A stretch of DNA of 64,000 nt from Takakia lepidozioides (lineage: Eukaryota > Streptophyta > Takakiopsida > Takakiales > Takakiaceae), in the NCBI GenBank assembly GCA_030704615.1, contig CM060734.1, forward strand, positions 59,226,042 to 59,290,041. Direction: 5' to 3'. The position numbers were made by a program, and so were the translations under genes. The notes beneath the pieces were generated by a model, which saw only the letters and a program-made list of their open reading frames with translations, was not told where the DNA came from and searched no databases. Each line of letters opens with the position of its first letter. Position 1 is the stretch's first letter. This document shows, piece by piece, positions 35,709 through 47,926 of the stretch.

Positions 35709-38700
35709 GCTGATTCCCCGCTCTCCTAGACCACTACTGTGTAATTAGGACAATCTTCGCTCGCAATTGACATGCTGTGCGATACGCCTGGAGCACCTGT
35801 ACATTACAAAATAGATGGAAACATTTCTTCAAACACGCCTTTTCTACGAGTACACGCAGCTACAACTTTGAAGTCACAGTGGCTTCCCGATGCCATACAT
35901 CACCTCTTGCTCGGAACTGTCTGTTGTTGATTTTCAGATATACATTGTCTGCATTTAAGATGAGCCTGTATGGTTGAAGCTAATGCTGGAAGTGGAGAGC
36001 AACATGTTGTATAGCATGATCAGTGTGCTCAAGAATGCATTCAGGATTGGTGGCAGCCATTGGTACACATCCTTGGCGCAGAACGTCACAATGTCTGATC
36101 TATTTACATGAAAGAGATGCTATTGCAACCAGCCTCACAGGCATCTCCACGTTAATTTGGTCAAGTGAGGACAAGGAGCCTTCCCCTTCGGACAATGGAT
36201 GGAGTCACAAACCAAACACAGCAATAATAATTACTTTTGGTCATGCTACAATGACGTCCGAAATCGGCTGAATGTCACACTAGAGGCTGTTGAGAACGTT
36301 TTTAGTGCACCGCTCTAATCCTACACTCCTCCTTCCACCTTGAGGCAGATAATAACGCATGCAGGCATACACATTTTCTCGAAAGTCCAACGCGAGGATT
36401 ATCTGTTAAAGCGATATCCAGGTTACTTTCCTTTATTTCTGACCAGGTGCTTGCAGTTAGTTTTGCACTCTTATACTTACCAAAAAGAAGTTGTGCTTGA
36501 GCTGCGATGTCCAAACCAAAGTACTATTCTCACAAGTTGTGTCGCGAAAAAAAAACTGGAAAAGTTCGTTCGAACTCAATCCCGAGGTAGATGGACAATT
36601 GATACAACACATAGATCAAACATGCAGAGAGTATGCAAGTGCAAGTGACTACAAAATGTACTGTCAAGTAGTACCTGTCAGCAACGTGATGGATTATGAT
36701 GTTGTCAGCGACAAGTTAGAAACTCGACACCCTTACGTGTTTCCTGCTGCTACCGCTTCGCTCAAGTCCTCGCCTCCGCTGTTCTATGAACAACTATCTT
36801 GATTCCCAAACTTTGAACCACAGAGGGGAGTCTCATCAGCTCACACACTAGACCTACGGTTTTCCTGGACGTGCATGTCAACCAACCAGTCAATCGATAG
36901 CTCCACAAAATCAGTTCTAAACATTGAGCTCCGACCTACACCACGATGCACGGAGCGTGACAACAACGATAGCACCGGGCTGCGAGTGTGGGAGAAATGC
37001 GGTGCAGGGCAAACAACCTCTCTCAAGTGCAAAAGAAATATCACGGGGCGATGACGACACGATGAAACCTCAGGTGTACTCCGGATTTAGCTCCAGAAAA
37101 CAGGTGATGCATGCGGTGAATGATAACAACAACCGTGCCACCAGACTGCTCCAACAATCCAAATCGAAATCAAAATGAATTGCAGGACAAGCGACTCCAC
37201 GCTCTCTTGAATCTGGTAAAGCACAATCATGAGGCCATTATAGTGCGGCCATGATGATGCCTCCTGGCTTGTGTGGTGCAGTGAGTGCACCATGTCCATG
37301 GACTTACCTGCTCACCAACGACCCTACTCTTCCCGCACCTCCCCCTCCTACCACCGAGGATTCCCCTTCCGTCCCTTTTACTTTATCTTCTCCCAACAAC
37401 CTCATCTCTTCCGCTCCATAACCCGCCTTTAACCTTTAACCCGCACTGGGAAAAAGTCGTTTCGGACTGCACTAGTCAACGGTCTTCGGTTCCATGTAAG
37501 TAGGTGATTTCAATTGCGCACATGTTTGACGTAGCTTATGCCACATGGCGCACCGGGACCAGCAGGGACCTGGGGCGTGGGTGCGGGACCACATGGCCCA
37601 CCCACCACTTGGCGGGGTGCTGGCCAATGGGCGACGTTGCACGCCACCCTGATGTGATCCCTCCCCCCGCCCTCTTAGGGTTAGGGTAGTCGTCTGAGTT
37701 TGAAATTTAACCTCTTAATCTGACCCCCCACTGACGAGAAAGGGATGGTTTGAACTGTTCCCTCATTTGTCAGCGTGCGCGCATGAAGATTTGAACACCG
37801 GACAGGTAATCGTACATGCGTGGGTGTAGGTAGGTGGCCCGCTTACTAGCCACGGCTATAGGCCTAGCACGGCCTACAACCGTGGGTGGTAGGGACACCA
37901 TATCAAATCGTGCCGTCGTACCGTGCCCCTTTGTTCTCGCAACTGATGGAGCACGACGATGGTGATGATCACGCTCCTTGTGGAGCCTCTCTACAGCGCC
38001 TCACACAATGTGGTATCCAGTATCTACTTCAGGATAACCTACTCGCTGCAGATGCTTCATCTTGCAAAAATTGGCTAGTCAGGTAACAAAAATACCGAAC
38101 TACACAAAGCTTTCAGCTCTACAAAATTTTATGTTCTCCAGATTTCCTCTTGGCCACTCGCATACTGAAGATTATCCTCGGTCTAATTTGTTATGAGCGA
38201 ATTCACTAGGCGGTTGCTGTACCATGAGGAAACCTTCTTAGTTTCAGATCTTGAGAGTCCATGAGCTACTTTCAGTTGACTCGCCTTCAGCTGCCCGTGG
38301 AATTTCATTAACTATACAAGCCTTCAGATTGCTGCTCTGAACTACATTGCATAATTATATGAAAATTAGTTTCCAAAAAACGTGATTACAATAGTTGGCA
38401 TCATTCTGAAAGTGAGGCCTTCATAGTAAACACAACAAGGCGTGACACAACACAACATGACATTTGCAGGGTAACTTGAGTTTTCATGAATGTCCAAACC
38501 ACTCTTGGGAAATGGTTTTCCAATCCATTGCAAAGATTACACTTGGAACTATTTCCAGCAACTTGGGCCTTCTAAAGGGTCAATTCTTGACTCCTCATGT
38601 CACAGGCTAGCAGCTAAGCATATTTAGTTCCAGGAAGAAAAAAGTGTGCTAGACAATGGGAAAGATTGAGAGGGCAGCTTAGTTCAATTGCACTTTAAAA

Positions 38701-38710
38701 TAAAACTTGC
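35709..38710. other. Intergenic: bHLH promoter side and PRS 3' side
   Basis: No protein-coding gene is recognised in about 3 kb. It should hold the bHLH promoter (near 35,709 upward) and the PRS gene's 3' UTR (below 38,711). It contains the SINE-like stretch described separately. Pyrimidine-rich and GC-rich patches at 37,330-37,700 look like repeat DNA. Confidence 0.4.
37740..37870 (-). mobile_element. Candidate tRNA-derived SINE head
   Basis: Read on the minus strand, 37853-37837 gives GTGGCTAGTAAGCGGGC (Pol III A-box-like). About 35 nt downstream, 37803-37789 gives CCGGTGTTCAAAT, like the B box. Order and spacing fit a tRNA-related Pol III promoter. It does not fold as a normal tRNA by eye, so a SINE is more likely than a tRNA gene. 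Confidence 0.45.
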
Positions 38711-41700
38711 TCAGATATGTAGTGCAGCAGCTATGGAGCCAGCCAGGCTGAGGACCTCAAAGGGTGGCCTTCCCATAACATCTTTCACAGTGGTTGCACA
38801 TGAATCTGTGATCCAAAAGTGAGCGAATCCATGCTCTGGACCCTCTGCGTTCAAATTTACAATACAGGACACAATCAGTTTTGTGCCAGCTGATCCAGCT
38901 TTCCAACATCTGTGGTGAGCTGCCTTCCAAATACTTCACTGAAAAAAACTAGTGCGAAGCAGTTGGTCAGCATAATACAAGTCACCTGGTAACCTCTCAA
39001 CAACAACCATACAGGACAAATGACGGAATGAGAACACAGGTATATGATCCTCACCTCCATTGTCATGACCAAATCGCTCCCATGACCTTTTCGGGAACAC
39101 CCCATGTGTTACATACGCACTCACTTTGGATGCCCCCATCGCACCTATGAGCTTCTGAAAGCTCCAAAGCAATGTCTAAGTGTGCAAGATAGGAGAACTC
39201 ATGGCAACACTACATGGCCATGAGAATCATGAGGTAGAGGTCAGTCTGGACAAGCAGGATTCCAATGTTTGCATCATACACCCATCATACACAGGCCACT
39301 CTAGGATCCATCAACATGTTCAAAATTCCGAACCTTGGTTTGCACTGCCTAGGGCCCAACCGCAACAGTAACACCCACCCCCAATCGAATGCCCACAACC
39401 CTTTCCATTTCATTAACCTGTTTAGATTTCCCTAAAAAGATTTCCCTTTACTGAGCACTCAGTTAAGTTGATCCTAAACAACTGCCCAAAGAGAACCATC
39501 TTCGAAGTCGTGAACCACCAATGACCACAATTCACATCGATAATCTTGAAGTGGTGTACACAGTGAGTGATATGGGTGCAAGAGGTTTGTATGGAAAGAG
39601 AATGAGGTGCAGACCTGACATTCAATAAGAGTGCTTCCAGACTGCACTAAGTCATCTACAATGACAACATGGCGGCCTTTCGGGTCTCCCTCCTTTAGTC
39701 TCACAATTCGGTCGTTGCCATCCCTCACCTTTGTGCAGATTATCTGCACCCACCAAATTCCCCGTCAACTAGTCTTGCTCTTTACATTTGTAGGCTTCAG
39801 CATCCTAGAAAACTGGGAAGGAAAATAATTAACGCGGGATCCTAGAGACATTGCTAGATTATCTGCACCCACCAAATTCCCCGTCAACTAGTCTTGCTCT
39901 TTACATTTGTAGGCTTCAGCATCCTAGAAAACTGGGAAGGAAAATAATTAACGCAGGATCCTAGAGACATTGCTAGACTGAAATTGACAGAGAATACCGA
40001 GTGGACATACTGTGGGAAAGTGCTGAAGCTGCTTGTGGAAACGCTTCCACGCTCCCTCGTCAGGAAAAGCAATGCTCACCTGCAACCCAATTTATCCACC
40101 CCAACTTTTCAGTGCTAACCAAGATTCACTTCATACATTCCATTCTGCTTCCCATATCACAGAAACATACAGAAAGACACAGAGCTCTTACAGAAACATT
40201 TATATTGTTGGATACATACACAGATAGATCATTCAAGAAAAGACATACTAAATGTTTCTTGATTATCTCGTACCTAGTGATCACCCTGGGCCCAGTTTAC
40301 TCTGGTTTTCTGGGTTTTCTCATGATAACAGTACTCCCATAATGGTGACAGTCCTTTTAAGTGGTTTTTAAAGAGGACACTTGTTCTAGCATGTACATGA
40401 CAATAATTAGAATATATCCTCACCATTATGTGCGTAGATTGGAATTCAATAATTTGAATTGACCTAACTAGATCAGCTTACTTAGAACTTCAGCCTAGTG
40501 CCCAATTGTGCCAGGCTTAAAGTAGTTCACCATTGGATGGAATTTCCACTGGTCTCACTCAAGAAAACCAAAACCACCAACATTGATGGCCTGACATGTG
40601 CAGGTACCATGCAAGTTTCAGAAATATGTAACTGTAACTCAAGGCCAAACCAAATGGTTCAATTTGAAGCCTGCAAGAAAAATCAAAGTCAAGTATATAG
40701 GTACTCACGTTGTTCGCATCAGGAAGCTGATGTAGGCGATGCTTAAGCAATGGAATACCACTCTCAAAGCATGGTAACACGTTGTCCCCGAAGTAGAACC
40801 TTTCCTGAAAGCATCAAACACTCAGCTGCAGAGGATCAGTCCTTTCACACATGCACATACACCGACATATAGTGATGACAGCCTAGACAGAGTCCATCCA
40901 AGGTGCATGTTAGCCAATGGTGTGAGAACCACACCACTTGCAAAGTTCTGCAAGATTTGAGAAGTAGGCACATGGAGCTTTAGAGACCTCAGTAGTGTTC
41001 AATACTGGTTGTATTTGGGGGCAGAAAAATGTAAAATGTATATTCAAACTTCCAAGTTGACATAGCTTTGCACAAAAAAATTGTAATAAGTGGATGTGGA
41101 CATATCTATCAGTAAAACCCCAGGAGATATTGGGAAGCCAGCTTACCTGGAGAGCATGAATGTCAAATATCACCAGGCTTGTTGGACCACCCCTTGATAT
41201 GGGAATATTTGACAGTATCCTTGCTAATGTGAAGGCTGTCGCAATGTCACCTTCATCATCCATGCGCTCCAAAGTTCCCGTAGGAAAAAAGGGCAGCACC
41301 AGTGTGAATGATGAGACAAACATGCGTGGCAAAGCATAGATGATTGAAAGCTGCTCAAAAATGACTCCTGGAGAGCTGAAGGACGCCAAGAATGCCACAT
41401 GCTGACTCCGAATCCCATGAGCATTTGGCACAAACAGATTTGGGAACCCATCTGCAAATGTACTGCACCCAGTAGCACCAGCCCACATATTTAAAGACTG
41501 CTACTTCTTCAACCTTTCAGGAACACAACTTCAGAAGTGCAACTTGGGCTGCAGTCAAGAGAGTGGGAAGGCTGCAGGGAATGGCGAAACGCTTCAGAGA
41601 TATTGGCTACTGCAATGGCTAGGTCTGGAATCATAGTGTGGAAATTCAAAAGCTCCCTCTATTAACAAAAACACTTAAAACCCTAAACCCCATTAATATA

Positions 41701-42605
41701 TCAAAGGCTAAAACCTCTCCCACAAGACTTGGGACAGGTATGGTCCAAAGATGTCCGCAAAAAATATTACCACCTTGTGAAGAGAGGAACGAACGGATTG
41801 GAGGGCATACCCCCATGTGATGGATTTCAGCTCAATTGAGTCAGTCTCCGCAGCAATGCGACGTGCTAAGTCCTCTGTTTCACTGCAATAGAAGAGACAG
41901 ACCTGCAAAATATTTACGTTGCTTGATTTTTGGCATGCAACCTCTGAACCCTATCTCATTAATACTGTCCAAACTGGGGTGCATGAATGTGCTTAGAGCT
42001 AACACTAGTACAGTAACCACCTCCACGCAAGAACAAGGAATACACTTTCAACCAACGTCCTCCGCCCCTCCTTGCTTCTAAACACAAGCAGGAAAATCAT
42101 CCGCGGCTACTGCGTGGAATCCAGCCACCTCACATACCTGCGACTACGAAAATCAACCACCTATGATGCAACCCACCTGCTTCTTGTTAGGCCTGTCCAG
42201 AAGACGGCAGGCACCGCCATCCCCCATTTCTGAAGCCGATGCAGCAAGCGCACCAGCCGTCGGGAGTGTAGCAATGCAAGCGTACACATCACTAGTCTGT
42301 CCGTTAACCGGTTGCACAGAATCACCCGCTTCCACGGCGGTCACCTCCCCCATTGTGTCCCGATACTCTTCAACCGTTGGCGAAAAGATTCTAGTAGGCT
42401 CTAGCCTTCTTTCCCACCGCGTGACCACCCCACCCTTGCAGAAATCGCCTGACTGAGAACTGAAGCTAGACAATGCAGGCAGATTGCAAGCTTGTGTACT
42501 CCGCTGCTTGCAACTCCAACATATGGAGCTATTGCGCAGCGCAGGTGATGAAACGTGCACTGGGCTCAGAGAGGAGAGACCAAAGGGAGATGGCGGGGAG
42601 GCCAT
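38711..42605 (-). CDS. PRS4: Ribose-phosphate pyrophosphokinase, PRS3/4 type
   Basis: Eight exons in transcript order: 42605-42177, 41902-41811, 41462-41147, 40804-40709, 40079-40011, 39743-39615, 39154-39055 and 38844-38711; 454 aa, all phases agreeing. It makes PRPP from ribose-5-phosphate and ATP for purine, pyrimidine, His, Trp and NAD synthesis. Visible signatures: [69 protein letters not shown], the PRPP-binding [14 protein letters not shown] (about residues 358-371), [11 protein letters not shown] and the ending [16 protein letters not shown]. This wording matches plant phosphate-independent PRS3/PRS4, not classic PRS1/2. The first exon adds about 120 residues beyond Arabidopsis PRS4 and begins Ser/Pro/Ala-rich and acid-poor, suggesting a plastid or mitochondrial transit peptide (inference). 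Intron 5 carries a recent 119-bp duplication. Confidence 0.92.
39737..39974. repeat. 119-bp near-perfect tandem duplication spanning a splice acceptor
   Basis: Two head-to-tail copies, 39737-39855 and 39856-39974, differ at one position that I can see (G39836 versus A39955). Copy 1 includes the true 3' splice site of PRS intron 5. Copy 2 repeats that acceptor inside the intron. Confidence 0.95.
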
Positions 42606-43434
42606 GCGCTCGCATCGTTGCTCTTACCGAACTCCCTGCGCCGCGTCTGTGTGCACGCACGCCACCCTCCAAAACGGTGGCATCTACACACTTCGCGCCT
42701 CGTCTTGCCACCTTATTCACTACTAAAAGGGCTTACCCTAATCTCTCGACAATTAGACAGGATGAAATGCAGGCGTTTGTCATCCATTAGGGCATTAGAG
42801 AACCTGCCGTTTCCATCCACTTGCACATTGAACTTCACGTGGAATGTTCCAGGAATCCGGATATTATATTCTGATCAGCTGCACATGGTACCCGACGCCA
42901 CCTACCCACGACGTTTATGCAAAGTAGGGCGACAGTTACGGAATAGAATTGTTATATGATCATTCCAAACGTACAATCTGCGCCCCCCCCACACACACAC
43001 TCATGTCATTCATTCATTGCCATTATTCAGACAAGATTCTGACTCCCATAATTTTCATCCAGTCAATCGTCCACAGTTTTTAGCCACAAACCCGTACTTC
43101 ATCCGGGTTATCCACCAGGCCATAGTTTTTCTTTACCGACACAAGTTACGAAGTATAATATAAGAGCAATGGGGAAATTCCGGTGGAGAAAGTCACTGTA
43201 TTTGTTGAGCAGTGCTTCACAGAGCGGAATACCATTGAATGAATTGACGGCACCGACGCGGCGGCAGTGCAATGATGTGGGCATGCCAGACTCTTTTGGG
43301 TTCGCGTGCTGTGGCCCACACCCTCCACACATTTTTTCACATTTTTTTTTCCCCGGTCCCAGTCCGACGACTGTGGGTATTGCAATGGTGCGATCCCTAC
43401 ACAGGGTTGGAGAACAGAGAAGAACATCTCATTT
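42606..43434. other. PRS upstream region
   Basis: It should contain the PRS promoter. A C-run plus (CA)n followed by (CATT)n lies at about 42,983-43,020. No gene recognised. Confidence 0.4.
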
Positions 43435-43572
43435 CCCGTGGAGGAAATGCGTGTAACCGAATGAATGAAAAAAACATTTCTGGACCCGACTCCCAAGTGA
43501 TTACTTACATTTTGGCAGTAGGTAGATGCGACTACCACAAAGGGAGTCAGAGTAAATCTTAGTTTTGGAGTG

Positions 43573-43580
43573 GTCCCGTC
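43573..43580. repeat. hAT target-site duplication, left copy
   Basis: GTCCCGTC directly precedes the left terminus. The same 8 bp follows the right terminus at 47919-47926. Confidence 0.95.
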
Positions 43581-43597
43581 CAGCGTTGGACTGGTAT
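43581..43597 (+). repeat. hAT left terminal inverted repeat
   Basis: CAGCGTTGGACTGGTAT. It starts with CAG as many hAT ends do and matches the right TIR at 16/17. Confidence 0.95.
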
Positions 43598-44354
43598 ATA
43601 GGTGAAGGACTGGTATATAATAATGGTATATGTACTGGTATTAGATACCAGACCAGTCTGGTATCATTTGGGAGAATACTTGGTCATATACCAGACCAGG
43701 CTGGTATCAGTTCTTTCATACCAGCCACAATACCAGTACTCCCCCACCGTCTTCCTCATTTACTCTGGTATGTATACTAAATTAATTTATGTGTATATAT
43801 GCCTATATATTTGTACTTAAGTATATTTACTTCTTTATGTATACCAATGTTGGTCTGGTATGTACAAAAATACGGGTATCAACCCGGGTATGGAAGCCCC
43901 TACTCCCCCCACTCCAGCTCGAATATCTTCGTGACACGCTCTATGACTAGCCGGTTCCAGATAGAAAGGAAACGCATAGAGTAACCTACCTGTAGGGTAT
44001 GATTAGGATTTCGGGGAGGCCGATACCCTAGCCGACTGGTCTCGGCTCACCTTTGTTGATGTTGTTACTTGTTTTTTTTCGCTGGAACTCGGTTGGTGGT
44101 ATCGCCGTTCAGGTATCAATGCGCGTAGCCTAGAGATGGCAGCAGATTTTGTGAGATTCTTGCTTTGGTTTTGGCTACGGAAGGGATCGCAATGAAGGTG
44201 GTTTGTTGGCTTTCAATGCAGCATCAAGCAAGGAGACCGATTTAGGTATTGCTTTGAGCCTCTTGCCCATTTGTTGCTCGTTACATGCGGTTGAGTGTTG
44301 AATGCTTGTTTTATGGGATTCACATCAACTTTGTGACAAGGTTAGCTGGGGGAG

Positions 44355-46668
44355 ATGGATTTCTTCAATGCGTTAGAGATCAGAGAGACTAAAACATTGT
44401 TGCTATCTACTGGGGAGGATGTAGAGGACTTGGAGACAGGCGTGACAAGCAAGGAGGTCCTGCAAGTTGGTGATCAGGCGGAAGAGGACCGAATTGCCGA
44501 GGAGGAGGCTATGTGGTGCCAGCGCTTGCAAGTTTTGGTCGCCAATCAGGGATTTTGGCTCCCATATCATAGAGGTTCTGAGTGTTGGGCGTTTTTTGTC
44601 CTGAACGATGCAAGTGCTGAGATGAATGAGACACAATTGATGAGGTGCATTATGTGTCATTCAGTGGAGAATGCTCACAGCTCTAGTAACTCAACCAGAA
44701 CCAGAAAAGACTTTGTAAACTACAATCCAGATCATGGTATAACTGCAATGAAGAAACATGTCTCTAATGAGCATGGATCTGATCTTGCAAAATACAAAGT
44801 CCATAGGCTAGCTGTTGGAGATCAAGGTAGCAATAAACGTCATAAAACCAAAAAACGACAGTTTGTGCCTCCGAGTGCTATCACTTCGTTCTTTGGCAGA
44901 TGTAGGCCATACAGGAAAGATAATCCTGCCCAGCTGAGGTTCATTGAAGATCTGGTGCTTCTGGTCTGTAAAGGGTACATGCCCCTGTCAGTTGTTGAGA
45001 ATCCCTGGCTCCGCAGACTAATCATGAGACAGTGTGGTCAGGTTGTATTCCCTAGCAGAAAACAACTTGTGAAAGACCATCTACCTGCTTTGTTCAAGAA
45101 AACGATGGACACATATGTTTTACCTGCCATAGCCTCTGCATCCACCGTGTCTTGCTCCTTTGACTTGTGGATGTCAAGATCATGGCATGATACCTTTGCA
45201 CTTGTGGTAAACTTTATCAACGAGGTTTGGTGTCCATGCCATATTACAGTTGGTATTTTTGAAGCTCCAGATACATCTGGACTTGCTCTTGCAGCCCAAA
45301 TCAATTCAAGCTATCAGACAAGGTGATAGCTTATGTAAAGGATGAAGGGGCTAACCTTGCGACTTTGCAATCTGCCCTAACTTCAGTGGTGAAATGTGAT
45401 CCTTTGAAGTTGTCAGAGCCCTATCCAGGGTCTTGCTTTGGGCATGCCATGTCTAAGGCATGCCAATACGCAACAAATGAGGAGAAGGTCAGTGGTGGTA
45501 TGATTGAGGTGAGCTTGAAAGAGGCTCAGGCAGCCTTGCAAAAAACCATCACTTGGACGAAGAAAAGTGGTAAGGGCAAGTTGGAGTGGGAGAAGGCCTG
45601 TGTGGATGCAGGCTTGCCCAAGAGAAAACTCAGGACCCTTGTCAAGACAAGATTTGCATCGAAAGTCATTATGTTTCAGGAGACGTTGGCGTATGCTAAT
45701 GCCATCAATATTTGCTACACACGGCAATCTGCTGCCTTGCAAACCAAGGTTCCCAGTGGGCGGACATGGGCCATAGCCAGAGCCGTGGATGACACTTTGA
45801 CACCTGTAGTGCACCAATGCATTCTAAACCAACGAAGGGGTTACTGGCTGCTCTCAGATGCCCTCTTAGCTGGCTTGGCTATCATGATGGAGATGAGGAA
45901 GATTGTGGAAGTAAGGGCAGCTCATATGCCACGCTTACAATATGGATCTTTTGATGCGGAGATAGAGTTGTTTTATGCTTGCATGGCCCTCCAAGTCATA
46001 GAGGTTCTTCGCCCATTTCTTTCATTTGCTGAATAGTTCATTGAGAACAAGGCACATAACATGCTAGCCTTAATGTTGGACCCACGGTTCAAAGGCTTAT
46101 AGTGCATTGTTGATTACATTGGTAGGATGTCAACTGAACGTCTGGTGCAAGAATATGATTCAATTGTATTGCTGCCACTATTGACCACTGTGATTGAGCA
46201 CTTGAACCCTAAAGGTGGCACAGCTCTGCATCCACCCATGGATTGTTTGGTAGGGCTGCCTCCACTGAGGAGGCCAGTGAGTGCTTATTGAAGGCTGAGC
46301 TTTCTTTATTCCGATGCTTTCCCGTTGACAATGAGGAGAAACTGGATCCAATGAAATGGTGGTTTGAGCATGAGACAAGGTTCCCTAATGTTGGGTGGTT
46401 GGCTCGTCAAATTCTTGGAATACCTGGTTCTCAGATTGAGATGGAGAGAATTTTCTCCGTGGCAGGTGTGTTGACTGCTTTTAGACGATGTCGTCTGGGG
46501 GTGGATAATCTGGACAAATTGGTAATGGTTTACAAAAATTGGCCCAGTGTTGATTGTAAGCTAGTCGAAGCAGGAAAGTTCAAGGACTTCTTGGAGGATG
46601 AGGACATACTAGTTGACGAGAACGAGGAGCTGATTGAGGAGGCAGGGCTGTTTGAGAACGACGAGTAG
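44355..46668 (+). pseudogene. hAT transposase, frameshifted and stopped
   Basis: The first block, 44355-45326, carries a BED-type finger (CIMC ... HVSNEHG), a SFFG motif and the hAT catalytic start FDLWMSRSWHDTFALVVNF. The frame must then shift near 45,310 to read LSDKVIAYVKDEGANL and continue to 46,036 (GHAMSKACQ, KTRFASKV). A stop (SFAE*FIEN) at about 46,034, another after DPRFKGL at about 46,100, and a further shift near 46,243 follow. The last block, 46243-46668, is the C-terminal dimerisation domain (KWWFEHE, FPNVGWLARQILGIPGS, ERIFSVAG). At least four lesions make it inactive. The protein as originally encoded would be about 750 aa, within the usual hAT range. Confidence 0.93.
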
Positions 46669-47901
46669 GGGTAGGCTTGTGAACTTTGAAAAAAAATAAA
46701 AAATTCTGCATTTTGGCTGAGTCTCCAGCTTTAAATGTATGTGGTTTTAATCTAGGATAGCTTTCTTGCAGGTGTTGGAGTGGTTGCTGACATGGAGTTG
46801 TTGCAGTGCTGGAGTTTGGGCTGCATCAACAGATTTGATAAGTATTTTTAAACTGCTGATTGTTTATGTTTGATATTGACCAATGCTTATACTCCGCATC
46901 CACTTGACCTTCGAGGTCTAACTTGGGTGTTTTTGTTCTTCACAGGTGCGGAGTTTCAAGACATGGCACACCACCATCTATCATTTGAGGTGGAGATCAG
47001 CTACTGTACTTAGGCATTGCAAGAGTAGCCAACCAACGTACCAGTCACCTGCAAATTAGCCAGTGTTTGAGTGACCACAAATTTGCTTTTATTTTGGGAT
47101 CCTCGGTTCCATTGCAATGTTGATTTTTTAGCCCTGTCATCTGGTTCTTAACTTTGCTCATGCTGGTATTGGCGAGGACAAGAAATTGACAGCAAACCAA
47201 AGAGATTCTGGCATATAGTAGAGTAGATCATTTGATAAGCTTCACATATGCATAACTCAACAGGAGAAATTTCATAAGCTCATGGCAGTTCCTAATTTCA
47301 ATTGTTGTTTCTATTTGTATTAGTGCTCTGTCGCATTCAACATTAGTCTTTGTGGCTTGAAAGAAAAACAGTGGCAGTGAAATTAGTTATAAATGCAAGG
47401 CCAAAAATTTCCATATGTATGCTACAATATTCAGTGTGTGTTTCTCTCTAAAATGCAAATTTTTGATATTTTACCCGAAGTTGATATCAACAGGTATCAA
47501 GGTTTTCATACCCTTGTTGATACCAGGTCGGCAAAAGTGAAATGCTACCATTATTGATACCCTACAAGTAACAAAATCCGGGTTTATTATTATTATTGCA
47601 TACCTGTGTTTGGGACATCTCTAAATTCTTATACTACCAGGACCCTCCTAGTATCTCCAAAACGCGATACCAAACCAACACTGATGTATACTCTACTTGT
47701 TTTCACTTGATATCTGCCATTTGATAAATCTATAACTCAAGATGGCTTTGGAATGATACCAGAGTTGATATCTCAGACCAGCTGGTATTGGGGTCATGAT
47801 ACTCATATTCATACCAGTATCTGGAAATAAAATACATCCACCATTATATAGACCATACTGGTATGAAAGTTTTGTGATACGTCTGGTATGTAAAAAACTT
47901 G

Positions 47902-47918
47902 ATACCAGTCCAACACTG
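47902..47918 (-). repeat. hAT right terminal inverted repeat
   Basis: ATACCAGTCCAACACTG on the plus strand. It is followed at once by the target duplication GTCCCGTC. Confidence 0.95.
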
Positions 47919-47926
47919 GTCCCGTC
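47919..47926. repeat. hAT target-site duplication, right copy
   Basis: GTCCCGTC, identical to 43573-43580. Confidence 0.95.

Larger units (their letters stand above)
43581..47918 (+). mobile_element. hAT-superfamily DNA transposon with intact ends
   Basis: The 4,338-bp element is bounded by terminal inverted repeats. The left end 43581-43597 is CAGCGTTGGACTGGTAT and the right end 47902-47918 is its reverse complement with one mismatch (16/17). Perfect 8-bp target duplications flank it, as hAT elements make. Subterminal regions (43,600-43,890 and 47,470-47,900) are crowded with GGTAT/ATACC(A) motifs, probably transposase binding sites. One is the inverted repeat GATACCAGAC-CA-GTCTGGTATC at 43644-43665. 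The transposase inside is broken, so the element needs help from another copy to move. Confidence 0.95.

Noticed and set aside
35429-35729. Overlapping 89- and 95-codon ORFs on both strands
   Set aside because: They are shadow frames of the bHLH first exon (35605-35708) and adjoining intron. The real frame is the third minus-strand one with WDYAVFW.
38757-38939. Minus-strand frame [10 protein letters not shown]..., tested as the last PRS exon
   Set aside because: It is another frame. The acceptor at 38,845 restores FAHFWITDS and the conserved C-terminus, with correct phase.
43108-43332. Minus ORF with NSFNGIPLCEALLNKYSDF, thought to be a duplicated PRS exon
   Set aside because: Only 'GIPL' matches the PRS exon. 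The rest does not align, so it is probably chance.
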